Counted from the first letter of the stretch, positions 23,339 through 36,837 are shown. The stretch is 64,000 bases of DNA from Turbatrix aceti (GCA_963969345.1 OZ017766.1:9424001-9488000), one strand, 5' to 3'. The notes: generated by a model not told the origin, from the sequence alone. Made by a program: numbers and translations.

Positions 23339-25156
23339 ATAAACTGAATTTTATGTTTGCTTTTTTGTGGTAAATGACAAAAAATTTTAAATCGTATAAA
23401 CACGCAAAGAATCCATATTTTTAAAACTTTCTAATTTTTCAATAGAATTTTTTTGTGTTTAGAAAATTTTCTACCCAAACAGAAAAAAAATCGTGCAAAT
23501 TTTTTAAAGGTTTCTTTTATTGCGAAAAATTTTTTAAATACAATTGTCAAAATTTTAACTGATGCGGTAACTTCACCGTCATTTACAACGGTATTTTATA
23601 TCAAGTATTTAGAATTTTTGAAAATTAAGTCAAATTTAATTAAAGTAAAAAAACTGAAATTTTGGACAGAAACGCTACTTTGTATAGTCCATCGGTTCAA
23701 AAATCAAAAAAAACGTGTCCAACAATGTCACGACAAAGTCAAGTCAACCCACTTCATCAACCAAAAGAAAAATCGACAGTCAACAGTCAACCGTCAACCG
23801 CCGATCGGAGCGAAGCGGAGACCGAACGCGAACACATGCATGAATCAAGGAAAAGGAGAAAGGGCAGCGTAGACTCTTACTATTTTTTTTTTCAATTTCA
23901 TTCACTTATTATTAATATTTTTATTATTATTATTCGTTCACACTCATTTCTGATTTGCTCACGCAGTCAGTGTACACATAAATAGCAAATGCGTACAACG
24001 AGAATCGTAAACTATAATAAATATTATAGACTGTCATACAATAAATTTTATTTTTAGGTTGATCAAGAGTGCTCAGGAGAGTAAATCAAGTTATTTGGAA
24101 AAATGAAAGAAAGTTTTGTAACCAAAAATTTAACTAAAAACTGAAATCATTCAGGTAAAATTATAAAAAAAACTAATTTGGAAAAACGATTCACATCAAA
24201 GAATGAAAAAAAAACTGATTTCTCTATTTTTTTCCTTTTAAAATTTTTAAAATTTTTTATTTCGTAAAAAAGATTTACAAAATTAAAAAAAAGGATACAA
24301 ATTACAAATAAACGAAAATTATCATTTCAGTTATTTGTAATTATACAAATAACTGAAATGATAAATTTCGAAATTATACAAATTAACTGAAACGATAATT
24401 TTAAAAAACAAATAAAAAAAAATTTGTAATTATACGAATAACTGGAATGATAATTTTCAAAGACAAAGAAAAAAATAATATTTACTACATAAATGTGTAA
24501 ATTTGTAACCAAAAAAATGCTACCGTTGTTGCAAAGGTAATAAAACTGCTCTTTCTGTGAACGCAGGATTTTAGATGTGTTTACCAGCATTCATAGAAAA
24601 GTATGTACATACTTGAAGATAAATCGGAAATCACCGCACCTCTTCCGTTCATGTGAAAAAAAAATAAAGTGAATCCAATCCGGTGATGTCGAAAAAAAAA
24701 GCAAAGCCTAACTGCAGCGGTGGAAGTTAACTGTGTTTCTTCGTTTTAACTGATGATGACAAGCAAAAAAGAGCAAGCGCAATGTGACACGGATCCTTCT
24801 TCCTCTCCGGCTCCGCTCTTAACCCTCTCATCAATGTCAAAATCCATCCTGTTTCTCTTTCCTTCACGCAGACCAAGTCAGATCAAGCTACGATGTACTG
24901 GTAGTCGCGCTGGATCAAAGCAAGTTTTGTGTACTGTTATTGGATTAATAAATAAAAAGTACATACACACTAAATAGCATAAATCACTGAGATAGAGAAT
25001 GTTTTCAGGGTTAGTAAATGTATGTATACATAAATAAGCTGGTTTATTTTGTTAGTATCAAGAAGGAATATTTTTTTGCAACTGACAAAGATTATTTGCA
25101 ACGGTTTTTTGTTGTCAAACACGTTGAACTAAAAATTTATTTATTATAATATTTAA
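23339..25156. other. Intergenic; possible promoter region plus a hairpin repeat
   Basis: 23740-23870 is GC-richer than its surroundings and may be the 5' region of the minus-strand gene. 24319-24364 is a perfect 20 bp stem around a 6-base loop, followed by two diverged copies of its right arm to about 24460. 24750-24920 is another GC-richer island with an open frame (24753-24977), but no splice or motif support. Confidence 0.45.
24319..24364. repeat. Perfect 20 bp inverted repeat (hairpin)
   Basis: 24319-24338 (TTATCATTTCAGTTATTTGT) is the exact reverse complement of 24345-24364 with the loop AATTAT. Related right-arm sequences recur at about 24383-24405 and 24437-24460. It is not followed by a T-run typical of a Pol III terminator, and I assign no function. 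Confidence 0.8.
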
Positions 25157-26550
25157 CAGCCACTCTGTGAGCTTTTTTATTTCGGCCGACACAGTGATTT
25201 CACTTTTATAAATGTTTTGAGCCGAAATGGTAGACACCTATGAGGAGGGTTCAAAATATTTTTATTTTTATTTTTAGAAACCGGATTCTATAGTTACGGC
25301 TTCTCACACCGTTTGACGTCAAATTTCAAAAATGCTTCCAAAATTCTGATTTTTGGTTTACAGGGGTATCTTGCCACGAGAAATCGACTGGTGTATTCAG
25401 ATTTAAAAACAGACACCTGTCCGTTCCGGAATTATCGATTTTGTTCACTTTTTCCTCATTTTGTGGCATTTTTTGGCTCCAGCATCCGTATTGCTCCGAG
25501 GAGTAAAGAAATGATTACGTAATATTAAAGCCCGTTTTTTTCTGCATCTGGCATACCGAACCAAAAAATTTTCCTCCAACCATAATTTAGTGAAGTTGGC
25601 CCCTTTATGGCGTCAACTCGGTCAAAAACCGTGCAAAAGCGCGCGATTTCCCTCAACAGCCAAAAAAACAAGCGCGCGCGAGCGTGCACGCGCATACAAG
25701 GAGTCATGTTCAAAAAAACACCCTAAAACCGATTTTTGTTTTTTATGCTTACGGTCACTTGGGTATGATCAGGCATGTCTCAAAGATTGTTTTAAGCTAA
25801 TTACGCCCTTTATTGCATAATTTTGCAATAAGTTACAGTATCTCGAAGTTTCATGTTTTTTTATCGGTTGTAGCAATGCGCAAAATTGTCGGATAAAAAG
25901 CGCAAATTGCCTAATACATACTTTAGGACATGTTTAAGCCTACCCATTTGACCGTTAGCATAAGAAACAGAAATCGCCCTCAGGGTGTTTTTTTGAACAT
26001 GACTCCTTGCATGCGCGCGCACGCTTGTTTTTTTGGCTGTTGAGGGAAATCGCGCGCTTTTGCACGGTTTTTGACCGAGTTGACGCCATAAAGGGGCCAA
26101 CTTCACTAAATTATGGTTGGAGGAAAATTTTTTGGTTTGGTATGCCAGATGCAGAAAAAAACGGGCTTTAATATTGCGTAATCATTTCTTTACTCCTCGG
26201 AGCAATACGGATGCTGGGGCCAAAAAATGCCACAAAATGAGGCAAAAGTGAACAAAATCGATAATTCCGGAACGGACAGGTGTCTGTTTTTAAATCTGAA
26301 TACACCAGTCGATTTCTCGTGGCAAGATACCCCTGTAAACCAAAAATCAGAATTTTGGAAGCATTTTTGAAATTTGACGTCAAACGGTGTGAGAAGCCGT
26401 AACTCCAGAATCCGGCTTCTAAAAATAAAAATAAAAATATTTTGAACCCTCCTCATAGGTGTCTACCATTTCGGCACAAAACATTTATAAAAGTGAAATC
26501 ACTGTGTCGGACCCTCCACCTTGTTGATAAAAAAGCTCACAGAGTGGCTG
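25157..26550. mobile_element. Foldback element F2 with TTAA target-site duplication
   Basis: The ends are CAGCCACTCTGTGAGC and its inverse GCTCACAGAGTGGCTG. TTAA flanks both ends (25153-25156 and 26551-26554), the target size and sequence used by piggyBac and Kolobok elements. The arms are about 690 bp each and mirror one another closely except near the centre at about 25858, where they diverge. The two mirror open frames (25590-25820 plus, 25861-26106 minus) show the palindrome; neither resembles a transposase. Both arms contain an alternating CG tract (about 25670-25700 and 26005-26030). It is non-autonomous. Confidence 0.88.
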
Positions 26551-29500
26551 TTAAACTGAGAAGGCAAATTACAGAAACTGGCATCGGAAATGATTCAAAA
26601 AAAATAAACAATTACCAAAAATAACAATTTTTTTTAAATAGAGCATCAATTCGGCATTTTTTATAACTGCAAGCGTTCAATTGTTCAAAATTAAAAATTT
26701 TTTAAACAAAAAAAATGACAATCGAGCTTCAAAAATTTTTAGAAAGTGACTGCCATTTTCCAAAATTTCGTTGAATCATCTTTTTTTTCAAAAACCTAAC
26801 CGATACAATTTTATAAAAAAATTAACTCCCGCACCCGTATAAATGACGTTCAATCAGTCAACAATAAAAAAAAAAGAAAGTTTTTTTGGTGAAAAGAAGG
26901 GGGAGGAAGAATTGAGTCAGTGAGCCAAGCTGGACTAATGTGAGCTGGCTGACTTGGCTGTCAAATGAACTGCCACCAGGCCAGGCCAGGCCAGGACACC
27001 AGGACAGGACAGGACAGGACAGGACAGCACCTTGGTGTCAGGAAGAACAGAAAAAGCAAGCAAGCAAGTGGGTCCCCTCCGGCTTGCAAAAATGAATCAC
27101 TCACACGCCAGAGCAACCAATGCCCAGCCGACCGGGCCGACCGGCGGGTTGAGATCATTCACGCCATAGGGCAGCCGGGAGATAAACATTATCTAGGTTG
27201 TAAAGTTCACCTCCTATCTCCACCTGCTGCTACGAATTCCCTGGAGCTACCGGGACTCCCCAAATGTCGATCTTTAGTACATAAATGCACGGAAAAAGAC
27301 GCTATTGAGTCTTGACCTATTGTTTGCCTTTAAATTGGGTGCGATCAATAGAGAAGCATTTTTATAAGTAGTAAAACTGAAACTTTTATTTAAGGCAAAA
27401 ATGTTTTTTATTCTCTTTTTTTTGTAAATTTTGAATGTTTAGAAACTGTTAACATGCAGTTGTATTATTCGTATTATACTTTTTTTCAGAATTTTTTTAA
27501 CACTTTGAATTTGACACAAAACAAATATTTATGTATGTAAATATAATTTGGACGCAAAAAATTGATTTGTATAAAATTCGGAAACAAATGTGAAATTTCC
27601 GAATTTTAGTAAAAATAATAAAGTATTATACATAAAATTGAAATAACTGGCTTAGGTGCATTTTTAAAAAACAAATAACTTGGTTGATAGGAATCAATTA
27701 AAAAATTAAAATTTGGTCGATGAAAACATGAATTGTTACAAATTTCAAACTGCAAATCGATATGCATTAGTCATTTTTTAAGATCAAAAAAATATTATTT
27801 TACTGCAAAAATATAAAAAAAATTTAAAAAAACCCGAACCTCAGAAACGGAAGCTTGAAAGTTTTAGGAAATGTTGCCCGCTTTCGAGGCAATGTAAAAT
27901 TACTGCTTTCCATGGTTGATAGATGCAATTATTTAGCAATTTGTCAGCTTAGGCAATAAAAATAAAAATAAATGATGATACCTTTTTCTTCATCAAAGAG
28001 AAAAAAAATAAATTATAGTGTACGTTTTTCGCGGTGATTATGAATTTTAACGATGTTTCGAGCGTTTTTTGTGTCGAGATGAATTAATATTTAGGAAGAA
28101 ATATAAGTACTACAAATCGTACCGTTGAGGAAGTTGTTATTCGAGTGAGTGACAATTTTTCAATTTTCCGCCGGACAACCGGGTAGAAAACAGACAGAAA
28201 AATGGTTTGAAGACAGTTCGGATCATAAACTGTCTGCAGATTTGTGAGGGAGTGAGCATGTCTTGAAGTATCAAAATCCTTCCTTCGGGAAAGCAATGTA
28301 GCAAAAAAAAAGAAAGAAAGACAGGATGGATGCTTCGTCGCGAGACAGAATTAAGAGTATTTATCGTCTTACATGGTGCGGAAAAAATACATTGCAATGA
28401 TGATGGAATGGATCGTGTCATCTGTATTTGGATAGGAATTATGTATCTTTTCGCTTGCTTACCTTAAAAATCCCTTTTTTGTTTCAAGAAAGGAAATTTT
28501 TTTTTTATTTTAGGGTGGAAGGAAAAACTGGAGAAGCTGAATTTAGCGGATTCACATATCCACATGAACTCAAAAAAATTAACTGATGTTTTCTAATTTG
28601 GAATATCTGAATTACGAAAAAACCTAATTTTGACAAAAAAAACTGTACGGGGTGATCTTTGTTTAAAAAAAAATTTTTTTGCCAATACAAACAAATAAGC
28701 AAACTACATACAAGTTTTTATCTAAATATTTAGCTTCCTGTTTTTTTCGAGTGTTTGAACAGGTGTCAGAAAAGAAATAATGCGAATCTTCAATAACTGA
28801 TTTATATGATTTATTTTGAACGCATTTAAAAAAAAAACAGCATTTCAAAATCGCATAAAATTATAAATATTTAGTAATTTCCTGTGTGCACAATAAAACA
28901 AATAATAAAAAACTGGGTCGAAATCGTGTATTTATAACTCAAAACGAACGATTCATTGAGTCAAAAAAATGTTAAAAAAACAAAAAAAAGTAAAAAAACT
29001 GTAACATGGTAAACAGACAAAACTGCAAATGGGCACTAAATAATTATTTTTATTTATTTTATAATTAACTGAACATTAGAAGAACAGGCAATACAGTTTT
29101 GGACACAATTGCTAAAATATAAGTAAAAAAAAATCACTGCCCTGAATTACGTTGTCAATCAAGTAAAATTTCAAAATTCAAAAAACATAGTAAATGCTTA
29201 ACTTTTGAAACGACCAAATGCTATCCTACTACTACCGACTTAATTTATTTATTTATGTGTCTCTCTTTTTTTGTCGTCTATAGAGACATCTGGAAAGAAT
29301 CAATGAAAAAAGCGATATCAAACGACACGTTTGCGGCTTTTTTTCCCAAGCATGTGCCCAGTTCCTGGGACTGAGGTGGATTGGAGTGGAATTTACGATG
29401 TCGTTACAACATCCTCATCCTGCATCGGTCTTTCCGGTAAATAGAAAAGGATGCCAGGAGCCCGAGACGGTCGGCTTGCGGTAAAGAGAACCTAACCACA

Positions 29501-29644
29501 ACCACATTGCCGCCATCTCGGAAACACGCGGTCGGTCGGCAGCAGTGTAAAACTATCACTTTCACACACCGACGCCGAATTCGCGCTCACTCACGCCCTC
29601 GGGGTTTGTTTGTTGACAGTAAAGTGAGGGGAAGAAACATGCAA
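26551..29644. other. Intergenic DNA with low-copy simple repeats
   Basis: Two GC-rich pentamer tracts stand out, (CCAGG)n at about 26976-26995 and (AGGAC)n at about 27001-27026. They create the spurious open frame 26965-27315. A GC-richer block at 29280-29640 precedes unit A, but I find no coding signal in it. The rest is AT-rich. Confidence 0.5.
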
Positions 29645-29849
29645 TATTTACGGACGTGAGGGTGGAAGACCTTTGCCTTCTTTGGAGGAGTACAGTGACT
29701 TTATGCTCAATTTTACTGCTGGTGTAAGCTTTCATACATACATACATTTACGTGCCTTTAGGGCTGTAAAACAACAAAACAATGATTTTTGGGGTTGAAA
29801 GAGAAAAAGAAAACTGACAGTTTACAAAGCATTATTTTTGTTATGCAAA

Positions 29850-32800
29850 AAAAATTTCATAGAAACTGACGTAATTTCATCAAATCATATTTTTTGGACA
29901 AACATTTTTATAACCCAAATTGAACACATTCTGAGTTCAAAAATCAGTTTATCCCCGGACAGAAAACAACTGTCCAGACACGAACGGACACCATCGACAA
30001 ACCAGCTCATGAACGAAACTGAAGGAAACCCGTAATCGACCGCGTAGCAGTTTGTTTGTTGCGCAAAGAAGCGGATGCACTGAACGCAAATGAATGAATG
30101 AATGAGGTTGGCTGCGTCTGCACAAAAAAGTCAGCACCGGCAATCGCTCCTCTCCCGCACCTCATAACCACACGAATGATGGGAATCGAGGGTGTTGTTG
30201 GACTGATACAGGGCAACATACGGGAAAGAGGCTGGTGTGGTTTGACTTACCCCACTCTCCCCCGGACGACCGAGAAGGAGGCGGCGAGGTGGGAAGAAGG
30301 GCCATGTACTCATCGTAAACTCATCGGTTCGAGGGCTAAGACAACAATCCTGTTATGAGACTGCTTATTGACACGAGCTTACACGCAGTTCACGTCTGAC
30401 TGCGAGAGGCAGTGCTTCAGGGTATTTTTGAGATCCGAGTCTCTCAATTAGCGCAACAAAGCTTGCGGAGACGGGAAAAAAAATCGTGATCAAGTGGTTG
30501 TTTTGCTAAGATTATCGTGAGAGCTAAAAATATCTGCAATACATATAAAACAAGATACAGTTATTTTTCAAAGTGCATTTAAATTTGACAAAAAAAATTA
30601 TATAGCTATGCTAATTAATGTAAAAAACATAATAAGAGCAAGGAAAGTACAGTTATTTTATTTTTTTCATGAATAAAAAATGAAGTCTGAACAATTGTAA
30701 ATTATTTTGAAAACAGTTTTAAAAAATCGTCTTCAAAAAAACTGTCAATTTAATAACCCGCTTTAAAAAACTGTAGCTTTAAAATGTGTTCTGTATGTAT
30801 TGGCAACAAATGCTTTTTTTTATTAAATTTAGTAATTACGAAAAAAATTACAATAGATTTTTACTATTATTATACAGTTTACAGTAAAAAAAGTTAGTAA
30901 GCGGATCAAAGTATTACAGTTAATTAAAGTTATGAACAATTGTGAATTATTAAAACTGTTGTTTCATAAGTTTTTAACTAATATTTTACAAACGCCGTCA
31001 TAACAGTTAATAAAAAAATATAGATTTTCAATATTTTTACAATGCAAAAATTTTTCAGCAGTTAAAAAAACTGAATTTGTTAAAAATGTATTTTAATAAT
31101 ACTTATATATTTTTTGTTACAAAAAATGTTCGATTTTGTAACGAATGTTTTTTTATTAAATGTAACAAAACAACACAAAAATATTCTGTAATTATTTATT
31201 TGAGGATTTTTTTACTAAAGCGGAAAACCTTTCAGTTTTATTAAAAAAAACATTATTTCTGATATTTTAGTTTTAAAAATTTTTGTAAAAACGGTTTGAT
31301 CAGTTTATTTGTATTCTCTCGCATGATTTTTTGTATAGTACTAAAGTATTTATTCAAAACTGTTTCAACATCAGATGTAGTATGTCCCGGTAAAAAAAAA
31401 TAACACGGTCTACAAATATTTTGCCCACGTCAAAAATAACTGTATTTTATTAAAATATTTTTTTATTAAAAATGTGAAATAAATTTTAAAACAAGCCATT
31501 TTTGTTTCACAAATAGTAAATTACAAAAAACTGTCGAAGATAATCACAGTTTTTTCGCTTTCACAAATTTCGCAATTAAACGTCAGTTAAAATAAATATT
31601 GTAAAATATCCCGAAACCCCTCAGATTGCCTATATGTTTGCAGGCAAGTGACCACTAATACTATGAGTATAACAATAGTAGAACAATGTAAGTACTTATA
31701 CGCAAGAAACGATGGGTAAAGGGGTGTCGTCTGCCTTATACCTGCCTGAACAAGTGCTGGCGATCAAAAAAAGGATCCAAACAACTGCTTTTTTTTCTTG
31801 CCTCCTTTTTTTGATTATGTGTACGAACGAACGAACGAGCGAACGGACAACAGACGGCTCTTGGCTCTTGAAGGAGGAGAATGAGAAGAAAAAGAAGACA
31901 ATGACGGTTTTCTTTTTGACACGGTGAATTACCGACGAGTTGCCTCATTTGTCTCCTGTCAGGGGAAAAAGTAAAACAAAAAGAAGCTATGAGAATGACA
32001 ACTTTGCTGATGGTCAGCTGTGATTTTTTCTAACAATCTTGCACCGTTGCAGTTTTTTTGGCGGGGAATGATCGTATTTGTATAAATATTTATTATTTAT
32101 TTATGTAATTTTTTTGCAAAAAAAATGCTGACCATTGTTTTGGCAACTTTCTCTTCATAATTATTACACAGAATTCATACAAACACTGTCAGTTACCAAA
32201 TGTTTGATTGTCATCAGTGATGAGTGTGTGGACGAGGTGAGTTGACCTGCGGCAACAAAAAGCAAAAAAAAAACCTAAAATGACCAGGTTGAAAGGCAAA
32301 TGCATTTGTCATTTATTTGTCGTTACTCAACATCGCTGAAACTGTCAAAACGTGCACTTGAGTTATAGTTTTGGTCTATGCCAGTTTTTTTCTATTTTTT
32401 GTAATGACAACATCACAGCATTTATATTTATATTTAAGCTGCTTATGGAGTCCGACAACTCAGTTAATTTTTTTTTTATCAATTCATGACGCGGTAGCCA
32501 GTTAAACTTTTTTCTATTGATACCGCCAACAAGTTTTTATGCAAGAAGCCTTCGGTGGCAAAGTTTTTTTAACCAATAACAAAACAGATTTCGCATTTCT
32601 CATTAATCAATAAAAGTGTTATACAAAGATGTTTTACCGCGGTAAAAAGTTTTTGAACGTCACGAATTTAAGATTAGAACCGCTCACAGATCAGATCAGA
32701 TAAGTCTCGAAAAATTTAAATCAATAATTTCGAACACGTCCACATAACTTGGTTGTTTGATTTTCAACAAAAACATCATGTCTGGTTCCGTGTTGTCCAA

Positions 32801-33930
32801 AATTTGAAATTTGTAATTTATAATTTTTGCATAATAAGTTTTACAAAAATTCAACAAAGTGTTAAAAAAAATCAAATAACAGAAATAACAGTGAATTTTA
32901 TAAATTTGTATCAGATGATATCGCTGAAACCCGTTTTTGATGAAACAGTTTTTCGAATTTTTATGCTTTTTCAAAATTGTACATAAAAAAGCTTTTAAAA
33001 TTAGCAAAACAACCACTTGATCACGATTTTTTTCCGTCTCCGCAAGCTTTGTTGCGCTAATTGAGAGACTGGGATCTCAAAAATACCCTGAAGAACTTTG
33101 TCCCTCAGTTAGACGTGAACTGCGTGTAAGCTCGTGTCAATAAGCAGTCTCATAACAGGATTGTTGTCTTAGCCCTCGAACCGATGAGTTTACGATGAGT
33201 ACATGGCCCTTCTTCCCACCTCGCCGCCTCCTTCTCGGTCGTCCGGGGGAGAGTGGGGTAAGTCAAACCACACCAGCCTCTTTCCCGTATGTTGCCCTGT
33301 ATCAGTCCAACAACACCCTCGATTCCCATCATTCGTGTGGTTATGAGGTGCGGGAGAGGAGCGATTGCCGGTGCTGACTTTTTTGTGCAGACGCAGCCAA
33401 TCTCATTCATTCATTCTGCGTTCAGTGCATCCGCTTCTTTGCGCAACCAACAAACTGCTACGCGGTCGATTACGGGTTTCCTTCAGTTTCGTTCATCCCG
33501 CACTAGCATAACGAGCACTAAAGGAGCACAACAGGAGAGAAAGACGCGCGGGAGCTACCGAGGGTCGGAACGAAAATGAAGGAGCACAATGAAGCGCACC
33601 GCGCAACATTATCCATCTTCCTGTGATGCTTATTCAAATTCCTTCGATAAAAACAAATAAATTAGAATTGCGGAGCGCAACAAAGCACATGAACGCGAAT
33701 TTGTCACAAAAATAAACATTCGCGCGCAAGGCCTTCCCCCCCTGTTGTGCTCCTTTAGTGCTCGTTATGCTAGTGCGGGATGAGCTGGTTTGTCGATGGT
33801 GTCCGTTCGTGTCTGGACAGTTGTTTTCTGTCCGGGGATAAACTGATTTTTGAACTCAGAATGTGTTCAATTTGGGTTATATTTAAAAATGTTTGTTAAA
33901 CAAGCGACACGTCAGTTTCTATGAAAATTT
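29850..33930. repeat. Inner foldback F3 of unit A
   Basis: The left arm 29850-30509 is repeated as its reverse complement at 33001-33930, where it is lengthened by a MITE insertion. The loop (30510-33000) is AT-rich. A frame of about 86 aa is seen in both arms (30098-30358 and 33150-33410) in opposite orientation, as expected from a palindrome. No transposase-like sequence is present, and the ends give no clear target-site duplication. It may be an old foldback transposon or an inverted segmental duplication. Confidence 0.8.
33497..33779. mobile_element. Short MITE with about 39 bp terminal inverted repeats, AT target duplication
   Basis: The termini are CCCGCACTAGCATAACGAGC and its exact inverse GCTCGTTATGCTAGTGCGGG, extending to about 39 bp. 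The insert interrupts GTTCAT-GAGCTGG, intact at 43551-43560 in unit B and, inverted, in the left arm of unit A. The empty site shows that only the dinucleotide AT is duplicated (33495-33496, 33780-33781). A 2 bp AT duplication has been reported for ISL2EU-type elements; I make that link only tentatively. Confidence 0.85.
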
Positions 33931-34195
33931 TACGTTGCTAGACAAAGAAAAATTTTTTAATTGCATCGAACTTGCGGCAGTGTTCAATATCCAAAAAAAT
34001 AGAGAAAGTGTTATACAACAAATACAATGTAGCGCAGTTACATATAAACATAATTATCTTAACGTTCAACATGTCATCGTCAAAAATTTCCAGATACTGC
34101 GCTTACCAGTTTTATTGTTTAGAACAAAATTCAAATCCATAAAATATCAGTTATTGAATATACATACATAAATAGTATATACATACTTTTGTATC

Positions 34196-36153
34196 TTAAG
34201 TTGAACATTTTTTATTTTTGTGAACCTTTTTGAGAGGTCCGTCGCTGAGTGGCGGAATGAACGCTGGAAGAGGGTTCATTTCGGGTGAAATGTGATATTT
34301 AATATGGCCAAAGTCGACCGAATATTGGTAGCAGAAGACAGACAGGTAGTCGGTGTTGAAGATGTTTTGGCCTTCTCCCAGGCGAACTGTCAGATTCGTG
34401 TTTCCGGAGTAGTCTTCGTGGATTGCGCAGTGCCTATGCAGTATATTTAAACATAATAATGTATTAAAAAAATTAAAATCTTTCTTTTGCCTTTAAAAAA
34501 AATTTTTGTTAGAGATACGAGAGACTCGAAATTAAGTTGGGTACGAACCAGGTTTTTTAACAAAAACAAACTTTTCTACAAAATTGTAAAAAAAATGTTC
34601 AAAAAGTCATTTATTTACAAATTTGACTTTCAGAAGTGTTTCCACAATTTTACATTCAAAAAAAAAAAAAAAAACTCACTTTGACGGGCTGTCACGACCC
34701 AGAATAAAAGCTTTTTCGCCGGTGTTTTGGTTGATTTTTGAGCCTTTGCCAACATAGATCCAACCGTCTAAAAACAATAATTAAAAATGTTGTTAAAAAT
34801 CTCAAAAACCTGGAGGAGAAGAGCCCTTGAATTTAAAGTTTGGCAGAACAAGTGTCTTTGTATCAAGTACAACCAGTGGATCGCTCGAAGCTTCGTATTC
34901 CAGTGGCATGATGCCTTTGTTTCCGTTTGCGTCGTTGGACAAGCAGCAGAAGGGTTTTGGAGGAGATTTGTTTAGTTCAACTGATGCGATGTAGTGCTAA
35001 AAAATGTTACAATTTTTATTTTTACATACCACGTACGATTTTGAAACAGTTTTTTTATTTTTTTGTTTTGTTTTTTAAAAAACCATTATTTAACCGTTTT
35101 AAATAACTTTAAAAAATCCTTACAAAAGACTGATCGACAGCTATGCCAAACGAATTCCACTTTGAGTTTGCAAGTTTCGGGATTTCGACGAGAATTCGAG
35201 CTTTTTCAAGCCCCTGTGACAGAGAACTGTTTCTAAAAAAAAAAACTTTGTGCCCGTGTCAGTTAACAAAAATCATACAGCCTGGTCGTGTAAGGACCTC
35301 CCGGAGAAGGCAAAATTTGGTAGACATTGACAGCCGGTTGCGATACTTCGTTCGACGAAAACACAAACTGTGGTGTTTGGTCTAAAAAATAAATAACACT
35401 GAAAGAGATCACGTTGAAAGAAATTACAGTTTTGTAAAATTCCAGCCGTTTATATGGTGACAAAAAATTATAATATTTATTTGAGCTGAAAGACAAATAC
35501 CGGAAAAGACCAGTTTTGTAAAATCCCTGTTACAAGCACAAAAATTTTGTAATACAAAACACTAATTTTAAATTTTATTTTAAATTTTTGGCAGGTTATT
35601 TTTTTCTTGTAACTGCCAAATTAGTCGTGTTATTGTACAGTTTTTTTTTAAACCGTGTTAACCATAAATGCATACATTCTACCGTAATATTGACAAATTC
35701 AGTTTACAATTTGTTATTATTTGTGACATCGAAAACATTTTTCACCAGTTTTTTTCTTTTTTACACAAAAATAATTCCTAACAAAAACAAAATACTAACT
35801 TTTACCAGTGATTCCAAACAATGAATTTTTCCCTATGCCAGTGATTCATAAAAGCACCGATAGTACTGCAGTTTACAAAAAAATCATAACAAAGAACATC
35901 ACTTTCATTTTGATTTATTATACTGTCACAAAATATTTATAAAAAATTTTTTTGCTTTTCTAACAAAAAAAAACCAACCTTTCAAAGCCGGAATATTAGT
36001 CTTGGCAATCTGAATATGTGTCTTGTTGGCTAAATAGACGACGCCAGAGATGTCCAAATTCTTATTTCGGAATTTTCCGAGTTTCACGCCAAAGTACTCG
36101 CTTCCATACCCCAAAGGCAGTAAAGCGCAGAGCGCAATCAACAGCGTCCGCAT
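34196..36153 (-). CDS. Secreted DM13-domain protein, copy A
   Basis: Six exons, 35979-36153, 35279-35381, 35124-35232, 34810-34996, 34680-34767 and 34196-34433, join in phase to 900 bp (299 aa). Residues 1-17 form a signal peptide ending LPLGYG. The C-terminal half (about 160-285) has the DM13 pattern: PLVVLDTKTLVLPNF, WIYVGKG, LTVRLGEG and DYLSVFCYQYSVDFGHIKY with the conserved Cys. The N-terminal half (SGVVYLANKTHIQIAKTN onwards) looks like a more divergent DM13-type repeat. DM13 domains occur in secreted and membrane proteins and have been proposed, from sequence, to act in redox or electron transfer. The biological role here is unknown. A likely poly(A) signal (TTTATT on the plus strand) is at 34111-34116. 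Confidence 0.8.
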
Positions 36154-36772
36154 TTTAGTGAACCAAAATCTGATAATCAGTTACGTATGTAACTGCACGC
36201 AATTGACATTATTTTTTCTGATTTCTGTACACGTGTTGCGTTAAATTGTGTCAGCTGTAGTAGTAAAAACGGTGTCAAAGGCGGTGTTTCTGTTGCGTGC
36301 CCATTTTTAAGAAGGTGATCAAGATCAACATCGTTGAAGGATGTTTTTTTTGTTGTTTGGAATAATTTAAAAACAATTTGTGTGCTGTAAAAAATATGCA
36401 TTTAAAAGTCTAAATTGACTCTACATTCAGTTAAAAAACATACATTTAAAATTTGAAATAACAAAAACAAATGAACCATTTCTTCGACAAATGATTGCTT
36501 CTTTGTTCCATTGGCATAATTTTATTATTCTCTTTTGAAAACTGCACAGTTATTCAATTAAAACTACAAAAAAATGGTTTTATTTTAGATGCAACTTCAT
36601 GTGCTAGGGCGAGCAATCGATGGCTTTGGACTCTAACTGTAAAATTCATTTTGAATTGTACTAAATGTATAATTTCGATACCGCATTCGATGACGCATTT
36701 TTATTACCAATTAAATATTTTTTAATAACAGCTTATGTCAATATTTTTTCAATCGTATTACAAAACTGATTC

Positions 36773-36837
36773 TTACAACTTTGAGTTTGCAGAATGACTG
36801 GTCGTAGTGGCGGCAGCAGCACTGTTTTTGTTTGTGC
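36773..36837 (-). pseudogene. 3' end of a second chemoreceptor copy, cut by the assembly gap
   Basis: 36773-36837 is the last-exon tail of the chemoreceptor at 47586-48802 (stop at 36773-36775, identical context TTCTTACAACTTTGAG), with a G-to-A-type difference in the poly-Ala region. The rest is lost in the Ns. Whether a whole second gene exists depends on resolving the gap. Confidence 0.75.

Larger units (their letters stand above)
29645..36837. repeat. Segmental duplication, unit A (left copy)
   Basis: The sequence from TATTTACGGACGTGAG at 29645 to the gap at 36838 is repeated in direct orientation from 38614 to about 47651, with high identity and local insertions or deletions. Unit A holds an inner foldback (29850-33930), the DM13 gene copy A and the first bases of a duplicated chemoreceptor 3' exon. 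Its right edge is hidden by the Ns. A-specific sequence: a 283 bp MITE at 33497-33779 and about 145 bp at 33955-34098. Confidence 0.92.

Noticed and set aside
26965..27315. A 116-codon frame beginning in GC-rich repeats
   Set aside because: Produced by pentamer microsatellites; no domain, splice signal or codon pattern supports it.
30325..30345. GGTTCGAGGGC as a possible tRNA B box
   Set aside because: It departs from the B-box consensus at its 3' side and has no A box or cloverleaf nearby. I found no intact tRNA gene in the window.
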